A stretch of DNA of 64,000 nt, from the NCBI GenBank assembly GCA_026014705.1, contig JAOZHU010000025.1:62001-126000 (forward strand). Direction: 5' to 3'. Below the pieces are notes generated by a model. It made no database searches. It saw nothing but the letters and a program-made list of their open reading frames with translations, and was not told the DNA's origin. The stretch comes from Candidatus Bathyarchaeota archaeon. Lineage in GTDB: Archaea > Thermoproteota > Bathyarchaeia > Bathyarchaeales > Bathycorpusculaceae. The first letter of the stretch is position 1. Each line of letters starts with the position of its first letter. A program made the translations under genes and the position numbers. Positions 38,617 to 47,855 of the stretch are shown in pieces.

Positions 38617-39510
38617 CTACTTTTTCAGTTCAGAGAGCACAAAATCCACGATTTGCTCGGCAATGTTCACTTTAGTCACCATTTGCAAGCCTTTCCAGCC
38701 TGGCTGGCTGTTCACGTCGCAGATTTTTGGTCCATCTGGTCCTTCAAGGATGTCTACTCCTGCAATTTTGCAGCCTACAGCCTTGGCGGCTTTAATTGCT
38801 AAAGCTTCGAATTCTTTGCTCAGCGTCGTCGGTGCTGGTCTTGCACCTTGGCTGTAGTTTGTTTTCCAGCTTTGGGCTTCGCGGCGCATTGCAGCGATTA
38901 CGTTGCCGTTGATGACGAATGCGCGGATGTCCGAGTGCCCATGCGGCACGAATTCTTGGAGGTAGATTACGCCGTGCTGGAAGGTTATGGCTTTGAATAC
39001 CGTCAAGGCGATTTCGGGGTCTACGATGCGGGTTGCGCCCATGCCGCGTGAGCCGAATACGGGTTTGACTACTACATCGCTGCCTAGCTCTGCGAATGCT
39101 TTCAGGGCTTCGTTTGCGTTTTCGGTGGCTACTGTTTTTGGTATGGGTATGTTGTTGTCTTCGAGTATGGCGAGTATGTCGTATTTGTCTACGCAGTGTT
39201 CTATGGCTTCTGGCGGGTTCACGACGTAGAAGCCTAAGCGTTCAAGCTTGTAGAGCATGTCCATGCGGAAAACCAGTTCTTCCAGAGAACCTCTTCCAAT
39301 TGGGCGGATTATGAGGGCATTCAGGTCTTCGGTTATGTTAATGTCTTGAAGATTTGTGTCTTTGGTTTTGAAGTAGGGCTTGCTTGCAAGTTGAGCTACG
39401 AGTTTTGGGAATGTGAAGCATGCGTACGCTATGCCGCGTTTGGTTAGGGCTTCGCGCAGTTGCGTGCTGCTCCATGCCTCCATGTTTCGGGTTGCGATTC
39501 CGATTTTCAC
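38617..39510 (-). CDS. RimK-like ATP-grasp ligase (possibly tetrahydromethanopterin/coenzyme glutamate ligase type)
   Basis: VVKPVFGSRGMGATRI, IYLQEFVPHGHSDIRAFVING, ICDVNSQPGWKGLQ; likely GTG start near VKIGIATRN. Confidence 0.8.
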   Translation of the reverse strand: MKIGIATRNMEAWSSTQLREALTKRGIAYACFTFPKLVAQLASKPYFKTKDTNLQDINITEDLNALIIRPIGRGSLEELVFRMDMLYKLERLGFYVVNPPEAIEHCVDKYDILAILEDNNIPIPKTVATENANEALKAFAELGSDVVVKPVFGSRGMGATRIVDPEIALTVFKAITFQHGVIYLQEFVPHGHSDIRAFVINGNVIAAMRREAQSWKTNYSQGARPAPTTLSKEFEALAIKAAKAVGCKIAGVDILEGPDGPKICDVNSQPGWKGLQMVTKVNIAEQIVDFVLSELKK

Positions 39511-39780
39511 GTGCCAAGCCTTCTTTTGCGTGGTTGTATGCAAAAGGTGCAGGCGGGTTGGGTTCTTAAAGTTTCCGTGAAAAAACCGCCGTTTAAGGCT
39601 CGGTTGAATGGAAAAATTGAAGAGCGCCAAGAAACAGAGTATGTTGAAGACTATGACCATCAGAGAAATCGGGTGTTGCGGTGCATACTGCAGAACGTGC
39701 ATGCTACAGCAGAAGCAGAAGTACCCAGATGAGCGGCTCTGCCGCACTGCAAGCTAGGTTACAACTCAGGCGAACGAAAC

Positions 39781-40098
39781 TTGAACAAGGCCAAGTGCGA
39801 AATCAAACTCTGCTGCTTCAGAGATAGAAAACTGGAAACTTGCGCCGACTGCACGGATTACCCCTGCAGGATTTTGGAAGCGTTTTGGGGCAAAAACGGC
39901 TGGAAATACGGGCAGGACAAAAGACAACTGGAGTTTATCAGACAGCACGGATACAAGGAGTTTTTGAAGAAAGCTAACACATGGAAAACTGAAGCCGAAC
40001 TATCGCATAGAGAAAACAACAATCCCCATATTTATAGTATATATAAGGGGGGTATAGAAAAAAATCGCGCTAGCGCAACAGCAGCCTTTCAGCAATAA
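39781..40098 (+). CDS. DUF3795-like protein, possibly N-terminally truncated
   Basis: CEIKLCCFRDRKLETCADCTDYPCRILEAFW. Confidence 0.5.
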   Translation: MNKAKCEIKLCCFRDRKLETCADCTDYPCRILEAFWGKNGWKYGQDKRQLEFIRQHGYKEFLKKANTWKTEAELSHRENNNPHIYSIYKGGIEKNRASATAAFQQ

Positions 40099-40105
40099 GT
40101 CTTAA

Positions 40106-40615
40106 ATGCCAATTCTACATCAACAGTACAAAGGGTTACCTTTGAGTGTAAAATTACATCCTTATGTAGTATTTCTTCCATCAGAAGAGAAAAACAAAAT
40201 CCTAAGCGCCATCTTCGGCTCAAAAGCAGCAGTAGACATCCTGCACTTCTCGCTGAAACAAGGCATATCAAAAAACCTGTACCAACAAGACCTATGCCGA
40301 AAACTGAACTACTCAAACAAAACCATCATCGAAAACCTCAAAGCCCTCACAAAACTCGGTGTACTAAACGAAGAAATGGAAAAAAACGAACGCGACGGAC
40401 GCATAATCTGGGTCAAAGCATACCAACTCACGGACGCAGGAAAATGGTTCGCACTGCTACTAGCAGAAGAAAAAGAGCTTACAGAACAGGAAAAAGCCGA
40501 AATCCTCCAAAGCCTATTCCGCACCTACGTAAAAATGCTCAAAGGCTTATCAGAAGAACTCGGAATAAACAAACAAACCCTCGCAAAAATCTTCCAAGAA
40601 GAAATGAAACAGTGA
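40106..40615 (+). CDS. Winged-helix transcriptional regulator
   Basis: ILHFSLKQGISKNLYQQDLCRKLNYSNKTIIENLKALTKLGVLNEE. Confidence 0.7.
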   Translation: MPILHQQYKGLPLSVKLHPYVVFLPSEEKNKILSAIFGSKAAVDILHFSLKQGISKNLYQQDLCRKLNYSNKTIIENLKALTKLGVLNEEMEKNERDGRIIWVKAYQLTDAGKWFALLLAEEKELTEQEKAEILQSLFRTYVKMLKGLSEELGINKQTLAKIFQEEMKQ

Positions 40616-40622
40616 CACAAAA

Positions 40623-41153
40623 ATGAAACCCAAAACCATCGCAGTCATCGGCACCAAAAAAACAGGAAAAACCACCACAATCGAAAACCTCACCCGCGAA
40701 CTCACAAAACGCGGCTACAAAGTCGCAGCCATAAAACACATAAACGAACCAAACTTCACCATAGACACACCAGGCAAAGACACATGGAAATACGCCCAAG
40801 CAGGCGCAAAAACCATAATCACAATCGCCGACAACGAAACCGCAACCATACAAAAAACACCCACAGAAAACATAACCCTAAACACGCTGCTAAAAAAATG
40901 CACAGGAAACGACATCGTCCTCATCGAAGGACTAAAAAAACACACAGCCACAAACAAAAACATCCCAAAAATAGTAACCACAAAAACCACAGAACAAGCC
41001 ACACACGCACTACAAAAATACACGCCAATACTCGCCTTCAGCGGACCAAACCCAACAAACACCCTAAACCGCAAAATCCCCTACATCGACGCCACAAAAA
41101 ACCCACAACAACTCGCAACCCTAATCGAAAACAAACTCCAACTCAAAAAATAA
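40623..41153 (+). CDS. mobB: Molybdopterin-guanine dinucleotide biosynthesis protein MobB-like GTPase
   Basis: VIGTKKTGKTTTIENLTRELTKRGYKVAAIKH, DTPGKDTWKYAQAGA. Confidence 0.85.
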   Translation: MKPKTIAVIGTKKTGKTTTIENLTRELTKRGYKVAAIKHINEPNFTIDTPGKDTWKYAQAGAKTIITIADNETATIQKTPTENITLNTLLKKCTGNDIVLIEGLKKHTATNKNIPKIVTTKTTEQATHALQKYTPILAFSGPNPTNTLNRKIPYIDATKNPQQLATLIENKLQLKK

Positions 41154-41293
41154 CTCATTGTTGGGTTGTGGGGTTTGGAGACACTACTTTAGGGGGAGAA
41201 AGGGAGAGCGTGCAAAAAGGAAAAATTCTTCTCCAAACCATTCCACCCAACTTCACTACCTAATTCCCGTTTCCCCGCCCTTCAACCTCCTTC

Positions 41294-42481
41294 CTACAAC
41301 GCCTTAAACGCTTCAAACCAACGATTATACATCGTCAACATATCCAACGAAACACTCGGCTTCCTATCCTCCAAAATCTGCCGAAAATCACCCATCGTCA
41401 ACAACCTCGGCTTAGCCTCCTTATCCGCTGCTTTACCAGACTCAAAGAACTCACCGATAAGACTCAACTGCGCAGCCTGACACACATCACGAATATCACT
41501 GCCTGAAAAGCCCTCCGAAAGCCTAGCCAACTCATGCAAATCCACATCACGCGCAATCTGCAAATTACCCGTATACAACTTAAACATCGTCAACCGCGTG
41601 TGATGATCAGGAAGCGGCACAAGAATACGCTTCTGAAAACGCCGAATAAACGCCCAATCCAAATCCCACGGCTTATTCGTAGCCCCAATAACATAAACAT
41701 GCAAATTCTTACCCTTATCCACAATACCGTCCATCTCCTTCAAAAACTGGTTCCGCACGCGGATTTCGCCGCCAACCTCATTCTGATGCTGACCCATAAG
41801 CGAATCCAACTCATCCACAAACACAATCGCAGGCTTACCCTCATTCGAAGACTTCCGCGCAGAACCAAACAACTTAGCCACATTCTGCTCCGCCTCACCC
41901 AGCCACTTAGACATAATCGACGCAGCATCAATCGAATAAAAATTCGCATCAATCTCAGTCGCAACAGCAGCCGCCAACAAAGTCTTACCGCAACCAGGAG
42001 GACCAAACAACAAAATACCACGAGGCCAACCCAGCGGAAACAAATCAGGCCTTTGAACAGGATAAACAATAGCCTCCTTAACGGCTTTCTTGGCAGTATC
42101 TAAACCCACAACTTCGTCCCAGTTAACCTCAGGCTTCTCAGTAACCACAAGCTCAGTAGCAGCAGCCGATTTCCCACCACTGGCTTCGGCTGGTTTTTCA
42201 CCGCCTTCTCCACCATTATTCGACTCCATCTGCATATCAAGCGGCGAAACCGCACCCTGCAACGCTTTTATACGCTCTTGATAAGCGATGGCTCTTTGAA
42301 CATACACTTTGTTCAAGCCGTATTCAGGATAAAGCTGGACAAGCTGCAAGAGGCTCTCTATGGCTTTCTGATACAGCGTAATCGCTCTGCCTTTTGCGCC
42401 TTGCTTGTCCAAACGCACGGCATCCAACGCGTAAGCTGTTGCCGCTTTTTCAAGTTCCTGTGAAGCGCTCATGTTATTCAT
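41294..42481 (-). CDS. cdvC: CdvC/Vps4 AAA ATPase with N-terminal MIT domain
   Basis: MIT-like helix bundle; GILLFGPPGCGKTLLAAAVATE, IVFVDELDSLMG. Confidence 0.92.
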   Translation of the reverse strand: MNNMSASQELEKAATAYALDAVRLDKQGAKGRAITLYQKAIESLLQLVQLYPEYGLNKVYVQRAIAYQERIKALQGAVSPLDMQMESNNGGEGGEKPAEASGGKSAAATELVVTEKPEVNWDEVVGLDTAKKAVKEAIVYPVQRPDLFPLGWPRGILLFGPPGCGKTLLAAAVATEIDANFYSIDAASIMSKWLGEAEQNVAKLFGSARKSSNEGKPAIVFVDELDSLMGQHQNEVGGEIRVRNQFLKEMDGIVDKGKNLHVYVIGATNKPWDLDWAFIRRFQKRILVPLPDHHTRLTMFKLYTGNLQIARDVDLHELARLSEGFSGSDIRDVCQAAQLSLIGEFFESGKAADKEAKPRLLTMGDFRQILEDRKPSVSLDMLTMYNRWFEAFKAL

Positions 42482-42487
42482 CCATCT

Positions 42488-43399
42488 TTATTCAGGCGAT
42501 TTCAACTCGATCCTAATTTTTCCTTTACTGCCCAAATTTTCAAGGGCTCGCTCAATTTCCTCATTCGAAGTTTTCAAGTCACTCGAACAACGGGTCAAAT
42601 CTATTTCCCCATTGCTTTTACGCACGTACTCCAAAAGCATATCCTCAATCGAGGGCTTTTCAACAGTCAAAGAGATTTCTTTAATTTCAGATTTCTTATA
42701 AGAAAAGAGGGTTTGAGAAGGATCATTACCAACCTCAACGCCGCTTCTGCGCCCAACCACCTGCGAACTTGTCGCCGACAACGCAACAAGCTCCTTAACC
42801 GCAGTTTTCTCAGTTTGCACAGGCGAAGTTGCAGGCGGTTCAGGCAAAGCATCAGCAAGTTTCTGCTCGAGAAAACTGGAGACCTCTTTCAGTATTTCTT
42901 CGCCGCCAACCGTCTTCGTTCCCACAGGTATCACTGACTCATCAGTCGTAATCTTCGTGGCATGAAGCGTCTCAGTTATCGCAGCGTTAACATTATTCAA
43001 CTCGTTCGAGACATCAGGCAACACTTGAAACAGGTCCTGCGAAACGCTCTGCAGAAGCTTCAAAGCAGGCTTGAGGTCGACAACTATTTCGCTAAGCTCC
43101 TTTATAGTTTCAAGCCTAAGAACAACACGCTCAATCGCTAACTGCACATTGTAAAGAAACTTTATCAGCTTTCTAAGCTCAGCAAGCTCGTTGGCGCATA
43201 TCGCGGCTTTCTCCTTGTTGTTCCGCTTCAAAGCACCCATGCAGGACTCGAACAGGACTTTGTCGCGTTCTTTGAGCCTGTAGCTTGCTTGCTCCAGCTT
43301 GTTCTGCTGCACTCTAAGCGTAAGTATCGACCTTGCAGCGACTTCGCGGATGGGTGGAGGGGTGGGATTTAGTAAGCCTTTGATGTTTTTTCCCTCCAC
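42488..43399 (-). CDS. cdvB: CdvB ESCRT-III protein with C-terminal winged helix
   Basis: ESCRT-III-like helices; LPEPPATSPV linker; C-terminal SIEDMLLEYVRKSNGEIDLTRCSSDLKTSNEEIERALENLGSKGKI. Confidence 0.88.
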   Translation of the reverse strand: MEGKNIKGLLNPTPPPIREVAARSILTLRVQQNKLEQASYRLKERDKVLFESCMGALKRNNKEKAAICANELAELRKLIKFLYNVQLAIERVVLRLETIKELSEIVVDLKPALKLLQSVSQDLFQVLPDVSNELNNVNAAITETLHATKITTDESVIPVGTKTVGGEEILKEVSSFLEQKLADALPEPPATSPVQTEKTAVKELVALSATSSQVVGRRSGVEVGNDPSQTLFSYKKSEIKEISLTVEKPSIEDMLLEYVRKSNGEIDLTRCSSDLKTSNEEIERALENLGSKGKIRIELKSPE

Positions 43400-43423
43400 C
43401 TGTTGTTTGCCCGTTTTTTTGGG

Positions 43424-44164
43424 CTATATTCCAGCCTTTCCGACTTCTTTCACGTAGACTACTACTGGGGGTTCTGGGAGTTCGGGTGCTTCGTTGACTG
43501 GTTCAATGTTGACTTTTGCTTCAGGGGCGATTTTTGATTTGATTTTTTGTTCGATTTCCGGGGAGTCGCCAAGCATTATGTTTGAGATTTTGCTTTTTGT
43601 TTGTTCCATGTCGCTTTTTTGTGCATTTATGCGTTTGAGGGTTTCCTGTAGTAATGCGAATGCTGATTTGTAGGCTGCTTCGTCGATTTTTCCTATTTCG
43701 TGTTCCAGTTCGAGGTTGACGACTGCGTAGCTTAGGGTTTTGAGTTGTTCGTCGCAGTTGTCGATTTGGTCTGCTATTTCGTCTGTGAGGATTTGGGCGT
43801 CTTTTTTCAGTTGGTTGAGGATGCTGTCGAAGCTGGTGTGGAGTTCTTGGTAGATTTCGGGTGAGATTTTCTTTTTTTCAGCCAAGTCTTTGAGGGCTTG
43901 GTCTTTGCGCCATATTAGTGGGATTTGGTCGCAGAGGACGCTTGCGCGTGATTTGACTGTTGAGATGAATGTTACTTCAGCGCCATCGAATTTCAGGTGT
44001 TCCATGGGCTGTTTTGAGAATTTTCCGTCGTTGAACTCGATAAATACTGCATCGAATTGTCCTTTTGGGGTTAGGGCGAATGAGGCAACTTTGCCGATTG
44101 TGCGTCCGTATTCATCTTTTACGGGTTTGCCGATGGAAAGAAAAAGATTGGAGAGTTGAGACAA
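43424..44164 (-). CDS. cdvA: CdvA-like protein (PRC-barrel N-terminus, coiled coil, C-terminal peptide)
   Basis: VKDEYGRTIGKVASFALTPKGQFDAVFIEF; coiled coil; ends ELPEPPVVVYVKEVGKAGI. Confidence 0.82.
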   Translation of the reverse strand: MSQLSNLFLSIGKPVKDEYGRTIGKVASFALTPKGQFDAVFIEFNDGKFSKQPMEHLKFDGAEVTFISTVKSRASVLCDQIPLIWRKDQALKDLAEKKKISPEIYQELHTSFDSILNQLKKDAQILTDEIADQIDNCDEQLKTLSYAVVNLELEHEIGKIDEAAYKSAFALLQETLKRINAQKSDMEQTKSKISNIMLGDSPEIEQKIKSKIAPEAKVNIEPVNEAPELPEPPVVVYVKEVGKAGI

Positions 44165-44181
44165 ATTTTTTCCTCCTTATT

Positions 44182-44868
44182 TTAGTATCCTTCTGTTGCT
44201 GTTTTCTCTGTTTGGGGCACTGCTGGCATTCCTGCTGGCAGGTCTGGGAATTTGTCTTTGATTTTCTGTTCAGCTACGGTTGCGGCTTCTGTGAGGATTT
44301 TCTGGGCGTCTTCGTTTACTGCGTCGAAGTTCAGTGTCATTCCTGAGCCTTGTCCTGCTTCGATCATGATTCCGCTGAGCATGTTGCCGATTTCGCCGAG
44401 TTCGTTTTCTGCTTCTGGGAACACGCTGACTAATCCTGCTCTGACGGAGCGTAGAACTCCAACTGCTGGTCCTAGCGTGGACACTACGTCTCCTAGTTCG
44501 GATACTGTTCGTAACCTTAAGACGATTTGTTCGAGAGCGAGTCTGGCGTTTATGATGAGGCGTTCCATTTTGCGGACTTCTGCGAGTTCGTTGGCGAAGA
44601 CGTTTGCGCGTGAGGTGTCGTGTTTTGTGTAGGCGTCAACTATTCTAGCGAAGATTGCTTTGTCGCGTTGGGTGAAGCGGTCTGTGGCTTGGTCGAGTTT
44701 TTGCACTTGGAGTTCGATGCGTCTGACGGCGAAGTCTAAGCGTGGTTTCAGTGGACCTGGCGGTTTCACCGTGTCTTTTATGCGGTCTGTGAATGGTTGG
44801 TCGTTTCTCCTAGTTTCCCATTTCTTTGCGAATCTTTCTGACAAATTAATACCTCCAGAAAACAACAC
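44182..44868 (-). CDS. CdvB paralog (ESCRT-III) lacking winged helix
   Basis: ESCRT-III-like helices parallel to CdvB; C-term FPDLPAGMPAVPQTEKTATEGY. Confidence 0.85.
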   Translation of the reverse strand: MLFSGGINLSERFAKKWETRRNDQPFTDRIKDTVKPPGPLKPRLDFAVRRIELQVQKLDQATDRFTQRDKAIFARIVDAYTKHDTSRANVFANELAEVRKMERLIINARLALEQIVLRLRTVSELGDVVSTLGPAVGVLRSVRAGLVSVFPEAENELGEIGNMLSGIMIEAGQGSGMTLNFDAVNEDAQKILTEAATVAEQKIKDKFPDLPAGMPAVPQTEKTATEGY

Positions 44869-45071
44869 ATGCGTCGAAGTGTCTTATACGTTGTTAATAT
44901 GTTGTCAATATGCACGTATATATGTAGAGATATACGGGTTGTCTGAAGGTGTTTTAAGCTTTAATTGGAAAATTAAAAGAGTGAGGGGTTAGTTTTCGGG
45001 TATTAGACATAAATGTGTAAGTTAGACTAAAAAGAAGCGTGGTCTAATGCTAAATTGCATAGGTGAATTGA

Positions 45072-45293
45072 ATGAGTGACAGGTTAAAAGTGTTCGGTAT
45101 AATTGCCCTGTTGGGGTTCATGGCTGGAGTGGTTGCGCAGTTGACGGCGGATTACGTGATTCCTTGGCTGATGACTGTTTTGCCGGCGTTGATGCAGGTT
45201 AGGTTTGTGGTTTCAGGCGTGGCTGGTGCGGTGCTGACGCTTGTTTTGGTAAGCGCTTGGGCTTACTTCTCAAGAAGCAGAGACCAACCATAG
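45072..45293 (+). CDS. Small two-TM protein
   Basis: 73 aa, two hydrophobic segments. Confidence 0.5.
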   Translation: MSDRLKVFGIIALLGFMAGVVAQLTADYVIPWLMTVLPALMQVRFVVSGVAGAVLTLVLVSAWAYFSRSRDQP

Positions 45294-45488
45294 CAAGCTG
45301 CTATAACCTCTTTCTTTTACCCCTGCAGATTCATAGTTTACAGTCTCAATTGCCTTTTTTCAACTTGCCGATATTATGGTTCAGTTTTTTGCGTTGGCAG
45401 AACTAGTGCTTGGAAAAAACTATAGCCCCCTTATATATACTATTTATTTGGTGTAAGTTTTTTGGGTGTTGGGGGCGTTTTTTGGGGT

Positions 45489-45683
45489 TTAGAGTTCTTC
45501 GATTTTGCATTTGAGCTTTTTGATGGTTTCTTCTGCTTTTAGTGGTTCGACTTTCAGTGTGTAGAGTTTGTTTGGCATGCGGAGTTTGAGTTTTACGGTG
45601 TCTTTTAGTCTTTTGACTGAGCATGATTCGGCTTTTGCGCTCATGGCTACGAATTTTTCTACGTCGAATATTTCGGATGGCAT
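45489..45683 (-). CDS. rpl38e: Ribosomal protein eL38 (L38e)
   Basis: MPSEIFDVEKFVAMSAKAESCSVKRLKDTVKLKLRMPNKLYTLKVEPLKAEETIKKLKCKIEEL matches eukaryotic L38e pattern (VKFKVR..LYTL). Confidence 0.85.
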   Translation of the reverse strand: MPSEIFDVEKFVAMSAKAESCSVKRLKDTVKLKLRMPNKLYTLKVEPLKAEETIKKLKCKIEEL

Positions 45684-45929
45684 ACTCTTATCCCCGTGTT
45701 AAACGCTTTCATGGATACTGTGCCCGTTTTTATCTGTTTTGGTGTCTTTTTCTATTCATTTCTGAGGTCTGAGGGAAAAAGCGCGAAAGTTCTGCCATCA
45801 GAGCCGTGTGGCAAGCTTCCAGCGTTTTGGGGAATGAGAAAATATATTTGTTTAGGCGACCAATTAGTCATGTGGCCTGTGAAGCAACAGTGCACATCGG
45901 CTGGAAGCTAGAAGGAACACTGATGTAGA

Positions 45930-47162
45930 ATGAAATATGTGCTCATTATTTGTTTAATGCTCATAGTGCTGATAGTAACAGTTTCGTTTTTAGTTCCCTG
46001 TTATAACCCGGTGAGCGTTCAAAAGAAGCCGAGACAATTCTACGTTGGTGTAACCTACTGCGGCAATTCTACTGCAGAAGCCAAACTCCTGATTGACAGG
46101 GTTAAAACCTACACTAACCTTTTTGTCTTGCAGTCTTTCAACATAAGCAGAAATGAAACTGCTACAAAAGAAATCTGTGATTACGCCGTGGCTCAAGGGC
46201 TTAATCTAATAGTGAATTTGGGTATCCACAACGAAAGCACCTTCGCGTGGCAGCAGCCCCTACTTGAAACCGCGAAACAGCGATGGGGTGACAAGTTTCT
46301 TGGCGTTTACTATGATGACGAGCCCGGAGGAATACAACTCGACTGCAACTGGAATGAATGGTTTGAATCCGCTTACTTTGCCAGATACCGGCAATTCCTT
46401 GTCAATTCCACTTTAATCAAAATATATTATGACCTGTTGAAAGCAAATGCCAGTGACTTCAGACCTGACAGCTATGAGAAAGAAGCATTCTGGTTCACTG
46501 GCGCGCTTAGCCGATGGAATGGTCCTGCCCGTTGGAAGGCTGCCGGGTTTACTCTTTTCATTTCTGATTATGCGCTTTACTGGTGGGACTACTTAGCTGG
46601 ATACGACGTTCTGCTTGCCCAGTTTGGCTGGAATCACACTATAACGCAAGACATAGCCCTAGTTCGCGGTGCAGCACGGTTGCAAAATAAAACATGGGGT
46701 GCAATCATGACGTGGACTTATACTGAAGAACCTTACCTTGCCAATGGAACAGAAATTTACAATCAGTTACTTATGGCATATGAAGCAGGTGCCACCTACG
46801 CGGTAATTTTTAATCACCCAAAAATCGGCGATAACCCTTATGGTGTCCTGATGGATGAGCATTTCGAGGCGCTCGAGCGATTCTGGAATGACGTAATGGT
46901 CAAACCAAACATCCAGATTCAGGATTTCAGTCAAGCTGAGGCAGCGCTGATTCTGCCTAAAGATTACGGTTGGGGAATTAGGCGCCCCGACGATAGAATT
47001 TGGGGTTTCTGGGGACCAGACGAAAAGTCTCCACAAATATGGGATATCTCACGCCGTCTTCTTGAGCAATACGGCTTGAATTTGGACATAGTCTACGATG
47101 ACCCTGGTTTCCCAGCCGTGGGCAAATATCCAAAAATTTACTACTGGAACCAGACAACCTAA
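45930..47162 (+). CDS. Secreted/anchored protein, possibly TIM-barrel glycosidase-like
   Basis: Signal peptide; RQFYVGVTYCGNSTAEAK...LGVYYDDEPGG. Confidence 0.5.
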   Translation: MKYVLIICLMLIVLIVTVSFLVPCYNPVSVQKKPRQFYVGVTYCGNSTAEAKLLIDRVKTYTNLFVLQSFNISRNETATKEICDYAVAQGLNLIVNLGIHNESTFAWQQPLLETAKQRWGDKFLGVYYDDEPGGIQLDCNWNEWFESAYFARYRQFLVNSTLIKIYYDLLKANASDFRPDSYEKEAFWFTGALSRWNGPARWKAAGFTLFISDYALYWWDYLAGYDVLLAQFGWNHTITQDIALVRGAARLQNKTWGAIMTWTYTEEPYLANGTEIYNQLLMAYEAGATYAVIFNHPKIGDNPYGVLMDEHFEALERFWNDVMVKPNIQIQDFSQAEAALILPKDYGWGIRRPDDRIWGFWGPDEKSPQIWDISRRLLEQYGLNLDIVYDDPGFPAVGKYPKIYYWNQTT

Positions 47163-47855
47163 CCCCGCCAGCAAGGTTTCTGAACATCTTTGATGAGAAA
47201 ACCTATTCTGAGCTGGTTCCGCCTACTTAAATTGCAACTGCTTCCCTCAAATCTGCAGTGGTGGTTCCAAATTTAGACTACGTATTGAACGGCTTTGTCA
47301 AAGTTTCCTGCAATGCCTCTGGCTTGTTTCAACAACCAAACGGACAATTTTTCACATTTGTTCGGGTCGCAGGAGAAGTTTTTTGTTTCTTGATTCCGCA
47401 ACATACAAGTGGAACACGGAATCTCGGTTTCGCTTTGCATTTTAATCAGTGGTATCTCGGCTTCAAGCCAATTTATTACTTGTGAATTATGGGTAATTTT
47501 TAGTAATCAGGTTTTTAGGTGTTCTTGATTCGGTAATGTAAATATTCTCTTCACCTGAATCTACAGAACATGAGGCAAGTTCTGCAGATATTGCTTACCA
47601 AATCCGAATTAGAGAAGGTGCTCAAGTTTGACTGGCTCTGCCTGTTCAAGAAGCGTTCGCGAGTTCCACTTTTTATTGGGCATATAGGTTTACAGAGCAC
47701 ATACGGCAGACTTTGATTGAAGTGGCTAAGCTAATATAGGTAGTATGCTTCTTTATGTGGTTGCTGGAATTGTCTGAATAAAGCATGAAATCCGAATTTG
47801 CGGCATCTTGCTTTTTTCAGAAAGATTCTGACAATTAGAGCAGGCGAAGAAAAGT

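Noticed and set aside
40294-41263. Overlapping plus-strand ORFs 40294..40626 and 40784..41263
   Set aside because: Alternative frames of A/C-rich wHTH and mobB genes; Lys/Arg/Asn-rich artefacts
41534-42103. 189-aa plus-strand ORF opposite cdvC
   Set aside because: Antisense to AAA ATPase motifs; low-complexity Arg/Thr/Asn-rich translation
42100-43500. Replication origin from the skew flip
   Set aside because: Other parts of the window (e.g. 35.4-39.6 kb, G/T-rich plus strand) break the pattern; no Orc1/Cdc6 or ORB repeats seen
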